This document shows positions 25,890-35,246 of a stretch of 64,000 bases of DNA, piece by piece. The first letter of the stretch is position 1. Every line of letters starts with the position of its first letter. The notes under the pieces are model-generated. The model did not search any database and was not told the DNA's origin. It saw only the letters and a program-made list of their open reading frames with translations. The translations under genes were made by a program, and so were the position numbers. The stretch is from the NCBI GenBank assembly GCA_047630175.1, contig JBLHVI010000005.1:1-64000 (forward strand), read 5' to 3'. This DNA comes from UBA4582 sp047630175. Its GTDB lineage: Bacteria > Pseudomonadota > Gammaproteobacteria > Pseudomonadales > Azotimanducaceae.

Positions 25890-27785
25890 TCAACCGGCCA
25901 CCCGACCAATCTTGCCCTGCACCATGACCTCGCGAATCTCACTCAGGATCAACGGATCGTCGATAGTAGCCGGCGATTCATAGGGCACCTCGTCAGCAAT
26001 TTTACGCATGATCTGACGTAATATCTTGCCAGATCGGGTTTTCGGTAACCGGCTGACGACAACTGCGCGCTTGAAGTTCGCAAAAGCACCGATAGCCTGC
26101 CTAACCATCAGCACCACCTCTTCCTCGAGCTGGCTCGGTGAGATCTGTACCCCATCCTTGAGAATCAATAGCCCAACGGGCAACTGGCCTTTTTCTGGAT
26201 CCGCGACGCCGATCACCGCGCACTCCGCAATGGCAGAATGTGCTGCGACAATTTCTTCCATCTCACCCGTCGACAGCCGGTGGCCAGCAACATTGATGAC
26301 GTCATCAGTGCGCCCCATAATGAACAGATAACCGTTTGCGTCAAAATATCCGCCGTCGCCCGTATGATAGTAGCCCGGGTGCAATCGCAGATAGGCATCC
26401 TCATAGCGTGAGTGATCACCCCATACGGTTGTTAGACATCCAGGCGGCAAGGGTAACTTAATAACAACGTCACCCTCTTCATCAGCGCCCAGCGCCGTAT
26501 GCTCCGGCGACAAAATCTGCACGTCGAATCCTGGTACGGGAAAGCTCGCAGAACCGGCCACGGTTGGCAGTGGTTCAAGGCCCATCAAGTTAGCGGCGAC
26601 CGGCCAGCCTGTTTCTGTTTGCCACCAGTGATCAATTACCGGAATTTTCAGATTTAATCGCAGCCAGTCATAGGTTGGAGGGTCAGTACGCTCACCGGCA
26701 ACAAACAGCGCCTTGAGGCTTGAAACATCATACTTAGCCAGCAGCAAACAGTCAGGGTCTTCTTTGCGAATCGCACGAAATGCTGTCGGTGCGGTAAAGA
26801 AAACATTGACTCGATGTTGCTCGATGACCCGCCAGAAGGTGCCGGCATCGGGAGTCCGTACAGGTTTGCCTTCAAACAAAACAGTGGTACAACCGGTCAA
26901 CAAGGGCGCGTACACAATGTAGGAATGACCCACAACCCAACCGACATCAGACGCCGCCCAAAATACGTCGCCTGGCCCCACGTCATAGACCGCTTGCATA
27001 CTGTAGCGCAGCGCTACTGCATGGCCGCCTTGGTCACGGACAACGCCTTTCGGCTTGCCCGTCGTGCCGGATGTATAAAGTATATAGAGGGGATCTGTTG
27101 CAGCCAACCAGACACAATCAGCAGGATGCGCTGTCGCGATTAACGATTGCCAATCAAGATCACCCGCCTGCAACTCCGCGACTGCCTGTGGGCGTTGCAA
27201 AATAATACAGCTATCAACCGTGTGCAGCGCTAGGGAACGCGCGGCATCAATCAGTGGCTTGTAGGGAATTATTGTCGAGAACTCGATACCACACGATGCT
27301 GCTATTATAAGGCGGGGCTTAGCATCATCAATGCGACTCGCCAGCTCCATCGCCGCGAAACCGCCAAACACCACCGAGTGCACGGCGCCAATGCGTGCAC
27401 AAGCCAGCATTGCGATCAATGCCTCAGGGATCATAGGCATGTAAATAATAATCACGTCACCCTGCCTGACGCCTTGCTCAAGCAGCGCACCGGCAAAGCA
27501 TGCCACCTTGTCTCGCAGCGCCAAAAAACTAAATTTTTCAACCGTATCAGTGACGGGCGAATCGTAGATCAGTGCGATATTTTCACCCCGACCCTGATCG
27601 ATATGATAATCAAGCGCCAAGTAGGACGTGTTGAGCTGGCCATCTGCGAACCAGCGGTCCGCACCCTGACTGTCTTGGCTAAGAATTTGCTGTGGCGCTC
27701 GATACCAATCGATCAAACCAGCCTGCTGACGCCAGAACTCAACAGGATCGGCCAAGGATCTCGAATACTCCAATTGATAATTCAC
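25890..27785 (-). CDS. prpE: Propionyl-CoA synthetase PrpE
   Basis: 631 residues, GTG start after AGAGGTG. It is an ANL-family acyl-CoA synthetase of the acetyl/propionyl branch. Visible motifs are YTSGTTGKPKGVVRDQGGHA, a DHWWQTETGWP-type motif, YHTGDGG and, near the C-terminus, PKTRSGKILR, whose lysine is the usual acylation switch. The sequence is nearer PrpE than Acs in the N-terminal YSRSLADPVEFW segment. No prp methylcitrate genes are beside it. Confidence 0.93.
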   Translation of the reverse strand: MNYQLEYSRSLADPVEFWRQQAGLIDWYRAPQQILSQDSQGADRWFADGQLNTSYLALDYHIDQGRGENIALIYDSPVTDTVEKFSFLALRDKVACFAGALLEQGVRQGDVIIIYMPMIPEALIAMLACARIGAVHSVVFGGFAAMELASRIDDAKPRLIIAASCGIEFSTIIPYKPLIDAARSLALHTVDSCIILQRPQAVAELQAGDLDWQSLIATAHPADCVWLAATDPLYILYTSGTTGKPKGVVRDQGGHAVALRYSMQAVYDVGPGDVFWAASDVGWVVGHSYIVYAPLLTGCTTVLFEGKPVRTPDAGTFWRVIEQHRVNVFFTAPTAFRAIRKEDPDCLLLAKYDVSSLKALFVAGERTDPPTYDWLRLNLKIPVIDHWWQTETGWPVAANLMGLEPLPTVAGSASFPVPGFDVQILSPEHTALGADEEGDVVIKLPLPPGCLTTVWGDHSRYEDAYLRLHPGYYHTGDGGYFDANGYLFIMGRTDDVINVAGHRLSTGEMEEIVAAHSAIAECAVIGVADPEKGQLPVGLLILKDGVQISPSQLEEEVVLMVRQAIGAFANFKRAVVVSRLPKTRSGKILRQIMRKIADEVPYESPATIDDPLILSEIREVMVQGKIGRVAG

Positions 27786-28133
27786 TTACTGAGCACCTCT
27801 TATCTTAATGATTCTTGTTACAACTGCTTCAGAACTATTTATTGACATCGCAACAGCGCAGTGAAAACACTATCACTTTCAGCCAGCAAAGGACAAAGAC
27901 AACGCACAAAAACCCACGCAAAAAAACCATCCAAAAAAAAGGGACCCACTGGGTCCCTATCATTGTTGCACGACTAACTCAGGGCTTTCACCTTGATCGC
28001 GCCAGATACACTTTGTTACTCTTGTTTGCTCGCCTCACTTTGCAATACTGTTGGCTGCGCTCGATATCAGACCTATTACTACGACCGCCAACGGCATTTG
28101 TCAGAAACGCTGAGCAAGACTCACATCAACGTG
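27786..28133. other. Intergenic region between prpE and the hypothetical gene at 28134
   Basis: The stretch has no supported gene. It holds the rho-independent terminator at 27933-27957 and, next to prpE, room for its promoter. The short frames here have no ribosome sites. Confidence 0.55.
27933..27957 (-). terminator. Rho-independent terminator, minus strand
   Basis: GGGACCC at 27941-27947 and GGGTCCC at 27951-27957 form a perfect 7-bp stem with a 3-nt loop. On the minus strand eight T follow at once. It ends the transcript of the hypothetical gene at 28134, 176 bp after its stop. Confidence 0.88.
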
Positions 28134-28649
28134 TTAACCCAATTTTTTTCGCTTGCGCTTCATTGCATCCAATTGGGCTTTTGTAGGCTGCGCCCTGAGC
28201 AACTCCTGATATGTCTTCGCACGCTTGGAGATCTTCTTGTGATCAACATAGAAGTCAACCGCCTTCTGCCAGGCGCCTTCAAGACCGTGAAGATTGATCG
28301 ACACGGTCGTGTTAACGATCTTGTTGACCTTGGCAGACATAATACCAATTTGAAACACCGGCGTACGCGTGCCACTCTTTTCTGTTTTCATCCGAAACAG
28401 AATGCCACGTACTTTGCCATCCTTATCGAACAAAGCATTCTTGGCCGCTTCAGCCTTGGCTTTTACCTGCAGCCTCTGAAGAACTTCATCGCGGTCTTCA
28501 GCCACCAGCTTGACACCTGCCCGTCCTGCACCCCGGACTCGCTTACCGTCCTTTTTCAGTGAGAAGTATTCTTGGTAGGTCTTACCAGCGATCTGACGTC
28601 TAACTCTGAACCCGTGGAAACGGGTGGTATCAAGTAGTTCTACGCTCAT
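28134..28649 (-). CDS. Hypothetical basic protein, possibly AP2-like
   Basis: 171 residues, no family recognised with certainty. Two halves look alike in layout. Each starts with an alternating strand pattern (FHGFRVRRQIAGKTYQEYFSLKKDGKR; GILFRMKTEKSGTRTPVFQIGIM) and ends in a charged helix (EDRDEVLQRLQVKAKAEAAKN; LEGAWQKAVDFYVDHKKISKRAK). This recalls the strand-strand-strand-helix plan of AP2-type DNA-binding or integrase N-terminal domains. The C-terminus is very basic (KRKRKKLG), which fits nucleic-acid binding. It is a single-gene unit with an AT-rich upstream region and its own terminator. Confidence 0.65.
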   Translation of the reverse strand: MSVELLDTTRFHGFRVRRQIAGKTYQEYFSLKKDGKRVRGAGRAGVKLVAEDRDEVLQRLQVKAKAEAAKNALFDKDGKVRGILFRMKTEKSGTRTPVFQIGIMSAKVNKIVNTTVSINLHGLEGAWQKAVDFYVDHKKISKRAKTYQELLRAQPTKAQLDAMKRKRKKLG

Positions 28650-28981
28650 TTGTTAGCACCTATTATTATAATTTTAGTTTAAGAGAGTAACTTTTACATG
28701 CCTCACAAATTGACCCGCTTCCTACCACGCTACTTTAAACAAGCCGGCCAAGGCGCAAGTCTAGCGCAAAACCACAAAGAAAAAATGGACAAACGCAGAT
28801 AAATTGCCCATTTTCGATGAAATTATGCACATAAACTTGATCTAACCGGTCTATCCTGTCTTATAACTGCTTTTTAACATCAATCGATTCCTCCGAAACT
28901 AACGTCGGCCATAACTAATACAGCAGCAGTAGACGACTCCCACTAAAGTGATGGCGCTAGATTCGGGGAGCAACAAATTCG
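28650..28981. other. Gene-free interval
   Basis: These 332 bp hold no convincing ORF. A TATAAT on the minus strand (28670 to 28665) lies 16 bp before the start of the hypothetical gene and may be its -10 box, but no good -35 was seen. Nothing else stands out. Confidence 0.4.
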
Positions 28982-30121
28982 TTAGGACGCCGGCAAACTG
29001 ATTGCACCGGCTTCGATTAAAGATTCAATTTCAGCTGCGGTGTATCCTGCAGCGGCCAAGACCTCACGACTGTCTTCACCCGCCAGCCGCGAGCTGCCGG
29101 TCAGCCGGGGCACAGTCCTTGAAAAACGTGGCGCGGGCGAAGGCTGAACAACCCCATCCAGTTCTACAAACGATTCGCGCGCCTTATTGTGTGGGTGATC
29201 CTGCACTTCGCCAAGGCTTAGAACCGGCGCGAAACAGACATCAGTACCCTCCATAATTTCAGTCCATTGATCGCGAGTTTTTTGCTTGAACACCTCAGCT
29301 AGCTTGTCTTTGTATTGCGGCCAGCGAGAAACATCCATTTGTGGCGTGAATTCATCGGCGTTAAGACCCGCCTTCTCAATCAAAAGGGCATAAAACTGAG
29401 GTTCAATAGAACCCAACGAGATATATCTGCCATCCTGAGTTTCATAGGTGTCATAAAAGTGAGCGCCACCGTCGAGCATGTTGGATGCTCGGTCGTCTTT
29501 CCAGACACCCGCCGCGCGCATTGAGAAGAACATCGCCATTAGGGTGCTGGCACCCTCAACCATCGAGGTATCGACGATCTGTCCGGTACCCGACTTTTGT
29601 GCCTCAAGCATAGCGCAGACCATACCAAAGGCCAGAAACATGCCCCCACCGCCAAAATCACCGACGAGATTCAGCGGCGGCACGGGCTTGCCCCCTTTGT
29701 TGCCGATAGCATGCAACGCACCAGATAGCGCTATATAGTTGATATCATGTCCTGCGGCACTTGCCATGGGTCCGTCTTGCCCCCAACCTGTCATTCGGCC
29801 ATACACCAGCTTCGGATTGACTGCCTGACAATCTAAGGGACCCAAGCCCAACCGCTCGGTAACACCGGGCCGAAAACCCTCGAACAAAGCGTCGGCCGAC
29901 TCGCACAATTTAAGCACCACGTCCCGCCCTGCTGGGGTTTTTAGATCTGCAGCGATGGATTTACGACCCCGAGTCAGAACGTCAATGTTACGCCGCGCAT
30001 TTTTCCCTGGCCGGTCAACCCTGATGACCTCTGCACCCATGTCTGACAACATCATGCCGCAAAACGGACCAGGTCCAATACCTGCCAGTTCGATAATTTT
30101 AAATCCTGCGAGTGGTCCCAC
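28982..30121 (-). CDS. CaiB/BaiF CoA transferase, alpha-methylacyl-CoA racemase type
   Basis: 379 residues, GTG start. The N-terminus MGPLAGFKIIELAGIGPGPFCGMMLSDMGAEVIRVDRP is typical of AMACR enzymes, as are GFRPGVTERLGLGP, GYILARMTGWGQ-like MTGWGQDGP and a GHDINYIALSG segment. The catalytic region HDINY and the later YETQDGRYI are kept. AMACR enzymes switch 2-methylacyl-CoA between R and S forms so that branched lipids or bile-acid side chains can be beta-oxidised. A true CoA transferase role is possible. Confidence 0.88.
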   Translation of the reverse strand: MGPLAGFKIIELAGIGPGPFCGMMLSDMGAEVIRVDRPGKNARRNIDVLTRGRKSIAADLKTPAGRDVVLKLCESADALFEGFRPGVTERLGLGPLDCQAVNPKLVYGRMTGWGQDGPMASAAGHDINYIALSGALHAIGNKGGKPVPPLNLVGDFGGGGMFLAFGMVCAMLEAQKSGTGQIVDTSMVEGASTLMAMFFSMRAAGVWKDDRASNMLDGGAHFYDTYETQDGRYISLGSIEPQFYALLIEKAGLNADEFTPQMDVSRWPQYKDKLAEVFKQKTRDQWTEIMEGTDVCFAPVLSLGEVQDHPHNKARESFVELDGVVQPSPAPRFSRTVPRLTGSSRLAGEDSREVLAAAGYTAAEIESLIEAGAISLPAS

Positions 30122-30179
30122 GTTAACGTACTCCTATATATGAATTTGACGACATTTAGTCACAATCAACATCACTGAG

Positions 30180-30227
30180 CAAGGCGTCGGGCAAGGCGTT
30201 GGGTTAGAAGTAGAACAAGGCGTTGAG
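30180..30227. repeat. Short tandem repeat of 12 bp
   Basis: CAAGGCGTCGGG (30180-30191) is followed by CAAGGCGTTGGG (30192-30203), and a third related copy is at 30216-30227. The frame through it is open (EQGVGQGVG...) but has no start codon, so no gene is called. Confidence 0.7.
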
Positions 30228-30397
30228 AAACACGCTAAACAAGAACCAGCATCCCCGCGCGCAAAACGCTGGATTGTTGCTAGACTTTAAACACCCGCGT
30301 CCATGAACGCTGGCCAGTCAATTCTGAGAGCAATTCTTGCTCCAGTTCTGGTAGTTATCAAGCAAAGAGATAAATCGACCTAGGGAGCATAAAATCA

Positions 30398-31300
30398 GTG
30401 GCAGATCCGGAAACACTCATCAAGTACGTGAGGCCTGACACCGCGCAAAAAGTACTCGGCTCAGGCACGCTACGCTGGTCATCACCCGAATTGTTTGATG
30501 AACCCTGGAGCGTCAGGCTAGACCCACACCTCGGATTTGATCATCAGCTTGTCAGCCAAACTATGCTGAAGGCAGCTACCGGTATGATTTTCGCACGCGA
30601 CATGCCCGAGGGAAACCTTGATCACCCGCTCTTCAAGGCCATACGCCGGTGGCGTGCCGAGGAACGATTTCAGGATGAAACTGAAGCTTTTGAAGCGCTT
30701 TCAGAGCTGTTGGCACCCACACCGGAGACGGTTCGCGGCAAGTTGCTACAAATGCTCAACACCTGGAGATCTTTGGTTGAGACAGCCAGGGTTACCTGCC
30801 TTGCCGAGAGCCATAAAGATTTAAATTGCTGGCGTCTATATGCACAAAATCATCGTGGTGCTGCGCTACGCTTCAGTTGTGACGGTATTCTCAGCAATCC
30901 GATTGCTATCGAGTACAGCAAATCTCGACCAAAACTAACGACGTTAAAGGAGCAGGTTGAGGACCTCGTTGGCATCAAAAAAGCACCAGCACCTGATAAT
31001 TACGTGTCTAAACTGTTTACCAAATCACGTGCTGACGCGAACGAGAAAGAGTGGCGATGCTTTCGCCAAATGAACGAGGAAGATCTTGACTGCGGCGAGG
31101 ATGTTGAAGACTGGTACCAAGACATTGCCTTTGCACCGAGGGAACTCAAAGCCATCTACCTGGGCTTTATGATGCCTAAGGAGATCCGCGCCGACATCAT
31201 TGCTACGGCAACGCGTTATTACCCCAAAACGACTATCTATCAATGTCAGCCGATGGAGGATGCTTATGAACTCGAGTTCACTCGTTTTCATGCCGAATGA
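30398..31300 (+). CDS. DUF2971-type protein
   Basis: 300 residues, GTG start after AGGGAG. The pattern fits DUF2971: an opening KYVRPDTAQKVLGSGTLRWSSPELFDEPW, a central VTCLAESHKDLNCWRLYAQNHRGAALRFS (compare CFS...D...W..YA..H.G), and a final FAPRELKAIYLGF. The biochemical role of the family is unknown. Members are scattered in accessory regions. It is a lone gene between the AMACR and carboxylesterase genes. Confidence 0.75.
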   Translation: MADPETLIKYVRPDTAQKVLGSGTLRWSSPELFDEPWSVRLDPHLGFDHQLVSQTMLKAATGMIFARDMPEGNLDHPLFKAIRRWRAEERFQDETEAFEALSELLAPTPETVRGKLLQMLNTWRSLVETARVTCLAESHKDLNCWRLYAQNHRGAALRFSCDGILSNPIAIEYSKSRPKLTTLKEQVEDLVGIKKAPAPDNYVSKLFTKSRADANEKEWRCFRQMNEEDLDCGEDVEDWYQDIAFAPRELKAIYLGFMMPKEIRADIIATATRYYPKTTIYQCQPMEDAYELEFTRFHAE

Positions 31301-31447
31301 TTCGACCCACTAATTTAAAAAGTCACGAAGTCCGTTTAACCCAACATGCCCTTAATTGGTAGTTCTGCGCCAGTTCTTTTGGGATTAAACGCCACTTCTT
31401 CGACTGAATTGGCTATCATCGTTGTTTTTACAACGCCTGTCGTTGAC

Positions 31448-31468
31448 CGACGGTAACCTCTACCGTCG
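31448..31468 (+). repeat. Perfect hairpin next to the carboxylesterase ribosome site
   Basis: CGACGGTA (31448-31455) and TACCGTCG (31461-31468) form 8 perfect pairs around a 5-nt loop. The AAGGAG site of the carboxylesterase gene starts 2 nt later. It could affect translation or RNA stability. Confidence 0.6.
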
Positions 31469-31481
31469 CAAAGGAGCACTG

Positions 31482-32141
31482 ATGACCGAATTGTTGGAAC
31501 GTATTGAACTGGAACCCGAGACAGAAGCTACAGCAGCAGTCATCTGGATGCACGGCCTGGGCGCCGACGGCCATGATTTTGAGCCTATTGTGCCAGAACT
31601 CAACCTGCCATCATCACTGCCGATTCGCTTTATTTTTCCGCATGCACAAGTACGTCCAGTATCCATCAACAACGGTGAGGAGATGCGCGCCTGGTATGAC
31701 TTCGTGCCACACGCCGAATCAGGTGCCAACCAAGATATCGACGAGTCTGCTGAACAGATCAAAGCGCTGATCGACGAGCAAGTTGAGCGGGGTATCCCTA
31801 GTCACAGAATCATCCTCGCGGGATTCTCCCAAGGTGGCGTCATCGCGCTGCATACGGCTATACGTCTCGGCCAAAGGCTTGCGGGTATTGTTGCCTTGTC
31901 GACCTATCTGCACGATTTTCGCAGAACTGAATCAGAACGTAACGATGCCAACCTCGGCATACCGATATTGATGATTCACGGTACTCAAGACCCGATGATT
32001 CCTATTATGCAAGCAGCCACCTCACGCGAAAACCTCAAACGACTAGGCTATGATGTTCGCTGGCAGGACTACCCCATGGGGCATCAGGTCTGTCGCGAAG
32101 AGATCGAGGAAATTGCCAACTTCTTTCAGGAAGTACTATGA
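31482..32141 (+). CDS. Alpha/beta-hydrolase carboxylesterase (YpfH/EstB type)
   Basis: 219 residues. The ATG at 31482 follows AAGGAG at 6 nt, so the open frame to 31422 is not used. The nucleophile elbow is GFSQGG, the acid is in HGTQDPMIP and the histidine is in MGHQV. HGLGADGHDF forms the oxyanion loop. Such enzymes split short-chain esters or acyl-thioesters. The gene overlaps miaE by 4 nt (ATGA), so the two are coupled, an arrangement I recall from Pseudomonas-like genomes. Confidence 0.92.
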   Translation: MTELLERIELEPETEATAAVIWMHGLGADGHDFEPIVPELNLPSSLPIRFIFPHAQVRPVSINNGEEMRAWYDFVPHAESGANQDIDESAEQIKALIDEQVERGIPSHRIILAGFSQGGVIALHTAIRLGQRLAGIVALSTYLHDFRRTESERNDANLGIPILMIHGTQDPMIPIMQAATSRENLKRLGYDVRWQDYPMGHQVCREEIEEIANFFQEVL

Positions 32142-32749
32142 GCGCCACCAATCGCTTAATAGACCCGCCAGCAGACCAGGCGCTGCGAAGCGTATCGAGC
32201 CCAAAGTGGCTCGCCGCCGTAGTCCAAGATTTCGATTTATTTCTGCAGGATCATGCTGCTAACGAGCGCAAGGCCTCAACTATGGCCATGTCGATGGTCG
32301 TTCATTACCCTGACAAGCCTGCTCTGGTAGAAGCCATGGTTGATTTGGCACTCGAAGAATTAAACCACTTCCGACAGGTGCTGCGGCTAATGACAAGTCG
32401 CGGAGTCATTCAGACAGCTGATGCCAAAGACCCTTATGTGAACCTAATACTGAAGCACGTTCGTAAGGGCACCGAGTACTATTTTCTCGACCGACTATTA
32501 TCTGCCGCGGTGATTGAGGCGCGAGGCGCGGAGCGCTTTGCGTTAATCGCCACCGCCGATTCTCTGGCCGACAACGTCAAAACATTCTACAAGACCTTAG
32601 CGCGCTCAGAAGCCAACCATCACCAGCTTTTTATTCGGCTGGCATATGACTACTTCCCAACAACAAGCGTTGATGACCGCCTTGCTGAATGGCTTGATAT
32701 AGAGGCTGCATCGCTAGCCGCTGTTGCTATTGCACCACGTCTACACTAA
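32138..32749 (+). CDS. miaE: tRNA-(ms2io6A)-hydroxylase MiaE
   Basis: 203 residues. MiaE is a non-haem di-iron enzyme that hydroxylates the isopentenyl chain of ms2i6A at position 37 of tRNAs reading codons with initial U. Ferritin-like ligand segments are visible: DHAANERKAS, ALEELNHF, IEARGAERF and SEANHHQLF. Its ATG overlaps the carboxylesterase stop. miaA and miaB are not in the window. Confidence 0.93.
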   Translation: MSATNRLIDPPADQALRSVSSPKWLAAVVQDFDLFLQDHAANERKASTMAMSMVVHYPDKPALVEAMVDLALEELNHFRQVLRLMTSRGVIQTADAKDPYVNLILKHVRKGTEYYFLDRLLSAAVIEARGAERFALIATADSLADNVKTFYKTLARSEANHHQLFIRLAYDYFPTTSVDDRLAEWLDIEAASLAAVAIAPRLH

Positions 32750-32794
32750 TCATCACCCATTTCAAACCTGTCGAGAGGAATGCAGTAACGCGTT

Positions 32795-34090
32795 ATGAAA
32801 GTCGATAAGGCGTTAACACACTACCTCGCCAATCACGTGGAAACCGAGGTCGCGCATCTTAATGACCTGTCACTTCCCCACTACCAGTACTGCTTGGTGG
32901 TGCCAGCTCATCGTGAGAGGCTTGAAGATGTCAACAGTGTCTGGATTCACAAAGATCCCGGATTACTGATCATACTAGTGGTCAACAGCTGGGATCCTTT
33001 AGATCGGGTCAGTACTGATCTTTTAACAAACTTGCTATTTGATGCCAGCGCCACGTCAGGCAACCTGTCTTTTGTACCTAGGGTGGCACAACCTGACCTG
33101 CTAGTCGTCGACCGCTGCCGGCCCGACCAACTCATTCCAAGAGACCGCGGCGTCGGCTTGGCGCGAAAGATCGGCGCTGATCTAGCGCTTGCATTGATTA
33201 GTAAAGGCACTATCGAAACTGACTGGATTCATAGCACGGATGCCGATGTCTACCTGCCACCTGACTACTTCGACCTCCCAAGGTTAGATATAAAAGATGC
33301 GGCAGTGATACACAGCTTTCAACACCGTTTTAGTCCAAAACTAGAACTGGCGTCTCGCCTGTATGACATCGCCATGCATTACTATGTGCTTGGCTTACGC
33401 TGGGCAGGCAGTCGCAACAGCCATCACAGCATAGGCAGCACACTAAGTATTAGCGCCAGACACTACGCCAGAGTCCGAGGATTTCCTCGACGCAACGCCG
33501 GAGAAGACTTTTATTTGCTCAACAAGCTGGCTAAAAGTGGTCGCGTCAGCACAGTAGGTTACTTTGACGTTCCATCGGCGCAAGCAGGGTCGGTGATCCT
33601 CATCGACGCTAGACTCTCTGATCGAGCACCCTTTGGCACCGGAGTTGCCCTGCAGACCATCGCCGGCCTCACCGCACCTATCGCGCAATACCTATATTAC
33701 GATCCACGTATATTTGACGAACTGCGCACCTTTATACAACAGCTTGACGAGGCTCAACAGACTGGCCAGCTCTTCAATAGCCCCATGGCCGACTGTTTTG
33801 TCAACAGCCCCTTGATCCTGCGCTGGCTGACCGATAGCGGACTGAGCCAGATGATTGTCCAGCAGCGTGCTAGGAGTGCTGAACCGCGTGTGTTGCAGCG
33901 TTTCTTGTCTGACTGGTTCGACGGCTTCCAAACATTGAAATTCATCCACTACATGCGCGACACCTACTATCCATCACGCTGCCTGAATGACATCTGTGAT
34001 GGTAGCGTTCTGCCAAACATGACGGTCGACGATATTGACTCAGTTCGAGCTCTGCACCAGCGCCTCAATAGCAAGCTGGATGAGGCGTAA
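32795..34090 (+). CDS. Glycosyltransferase-like protein, GT-A fold
   Basis: 431 residues. The first 270 read like a family 2 (GT-A) transferase: CLVVPAHRERLEDVNSVW, a DxD-type metal site in STDADVYLP and GEDFYLLNKLAKSGRV as the acceptor/base segment. The rest is helical with no clear membrane helix. A donor sugar cannot be guessed. It is downstream of miaE by 45 bp with a distant GAGAGGA. It may form a unit with the esterase and miaE by position only. Confidence 0.7.
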   Translation: MKVDKALTHYLANHVETEVAHLNDLSLPHYQYCLVVPAHRERLEDVNSVWIHKDPGLLIILVVNSWDPLDRVSTDLLTNLLFDASATSGNLSFVPRVAQPDLLVVDRCRPDQLIPRDRGVGLARKIGADLALALISKGTIETDWIHSTDADVYLPPDYFDLPRLDIKDAAVIHSFQHRFSPKLELASRLYDIAMHYYVLGLRWAGSRNSHHSIGSTLSISARHYARVRGFPRRNAGEDFYLLNKLAKSGRVSTVGYFDVPSAQAGSVILIDARLSDRAPFGTGVALQTIAGLTAPIAQYLYYDPRIFDELRTFIQQLDEAQQTGQLFNSPMADCFVNSPLILRWLTDSGLSQMIVQQRARSAEPRVLQRFLSDWFDGFQTLKFIHYMRDTYYPSRCLNDICDGSVLPNMTVDDIDSVRALHQRLNSKLDEA

Positions 34091-34208
34091 AGATCAGAAC
34101 TATTTGCACATCCCGCGCAATCAGGCATTATTTGCCAGCGACAATCATGGCAAGATGTCCGCGCTGATCTAAAACTCGGCTGCAGGACTGGCGTGTAAGG
34201 GGGAGGTT

Positions 34209-34268
34209 ATGAAGAAACCCCTACAAAGAATCTACTATGAAAAAGCTCCTATGAAGAATTACTTATGA
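34209..34268 (+). CDS. Possible 19-residue leader ORF coupled to argC
   Basis: ATG at 34209 opens 19 codons ending in TGA at 34266-34268. The TGA overlaps the argC ATG (34265-34267) as ATGA. An AAGGGGGAGG stretch lies just before the ATG; the GGAGG part is only 2 nt away, while AAGGGG is at a normal spacing. The ORF is built from 14-bp repeat units. Only one Arg codon (AGA) is present, so classic arginine attenuation is not obvious. The coding status is unproven. Confidence 0.35.
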   Translation: MKKPLQRIYYEKAPMKNYL

Positions 34269-34278
34269 AAAAAGTTTT
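34209..34278. repeat. Five degenerate 14-bp repeats running into argC
   Basis: Units start at 34209, 34223, 34237, 34251 and 34265. Four of the five begin ATGAARAA, and the first four end in a CT-rich part. The last unit is the start of argC itself. The period of 14 shifts the frame at each unit. Confidence 0.75.
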
Positions 34279-35224
34279 TATTGACGGTCAGTTTGGCACC
34301 ACCGGCCTGCAGATCCACCAACGACTTAGCACTCGTACCGATATTGAGTTGTTGGAAATCGCCACAGCTGATCGTAAGAATCCAGCAATCAAGCAACAGA
34401 TCATCAACAGCGCGGATGTGGTCATTTTATGCCTGCCCGATGACGCCGCGCTGCAAACCGTGGCTATGGTAAACAACCCGAATACTCGAATACTCGACGC
34501 CAGCACAGCCCACCGAGTCGCCGACGACTGGACCTATGGTCTGGCGGAACTCACGCCTGAGAGTCGCATGCAGATAAGCCAAGCCGCGAGAGTGTCTAAT
34601 CCTGGCTGCTGGGCGACCGGCTTTACACTGGCCGTCGCACCCTTAATACGCAACGGCCTATTGCGAGCCGATATCCCTCTGTTGTGTCATGGCGTGTCAG
34701 GCTACACAGGTGGCGGTAGACAAATGATTGAACAATACGAGGCACGCAGCACATCACATCCTGACAACCTGTGGAATTCACGCCCCTATGCCTTGACGCT
34801 AGCGCATAAACACCTTGCTGAGATGCAACACTACAGCGGCCTAACCATGCCCCCCTTCTTTATGCCGTCGGTGGGTCACTTCGCTCAGGGCATGCTGGTT
34901 AACGTTCCGCTACCAGCCAGCTGGTTTACCCAGACAGTTGATCTACCACGCGTTCAGACCCTACTTACCGATACCTATCAAAACGAACCCTGTGTTACGG
35001 TGCATGCCGTCAATGACGCGACAGCGCTTGAGGAAGGTTTTCTGGAACCACAGGCAAACAATGGCAGTAATCGCTGCGATGTCTTCGTATTTGGTAACGA
35101 CCAGCAAATTCTTCTGACCTCACGCCTAGACAACCTAGGCAAAGGCGCTGCCGGCGCTGCCGTTCAAAACCTAAACTTGATGCTGGGTATGGCAGAACTC
35201 AGCGGCCTCGACGTATCTATATAG
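34265..35224 (+). CDS. argC: N-acetyl-gamma-glutamyl-phosphate reductase, type 2
   Basis: 319 residues, matching the short (type 2) ArgC rather than the roughly 345-residue type 1. It opens KKVFIDGQFGTTGLQIHQRL. The catalytic cysteine is in SNPGCWATG at about 115, with GVSGYTGGG after it and HKHLAEMQ later. It reduces N-acetylglutamyl phosphate to the semialdehyde in arginine synthesis with NADPH. No other arg gene is in the window. Its start is embedded in a repeat array with a possible leader ORF. Confidence 0.93.
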   Translation: MKKVFIDGQFGTTGLQIHQRLSTRTDIELLEIATADRKNPAIKQQIINSADVVILCLPDDAALQTVAMVNNPNTRILDASTAHRVADDWTYGLAELTPESRMQISQAARVSNPGCWATGFTLAVAPLIRNGLLRADIPLLCHGVSGYTGGGRQMIEQYEARSTSHPDNLWNSRPYALTLAHKHLAEMQHYSGLTMPPFFMPSVGHFAQGMLVNVPLPASWFTQTVDLPRVQTLLTDTYQNEPCVTVHAVNDATALEEGFLEPQANNGSNRCDVFVFGNDQQILLTSRLDNLGKGAAGAAVQNLNLMLGMAELSGLDVSI

Positions 35225-35246
35225 CCCAGCGCATTTGGAGTAAGAC

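Noticed and set aside
30122..30310. Open frame with EQGVGQGVG repeats
   Set aside because: It has no ATG, GTG or TTG start after an in-frame TGA and no ribosome site.
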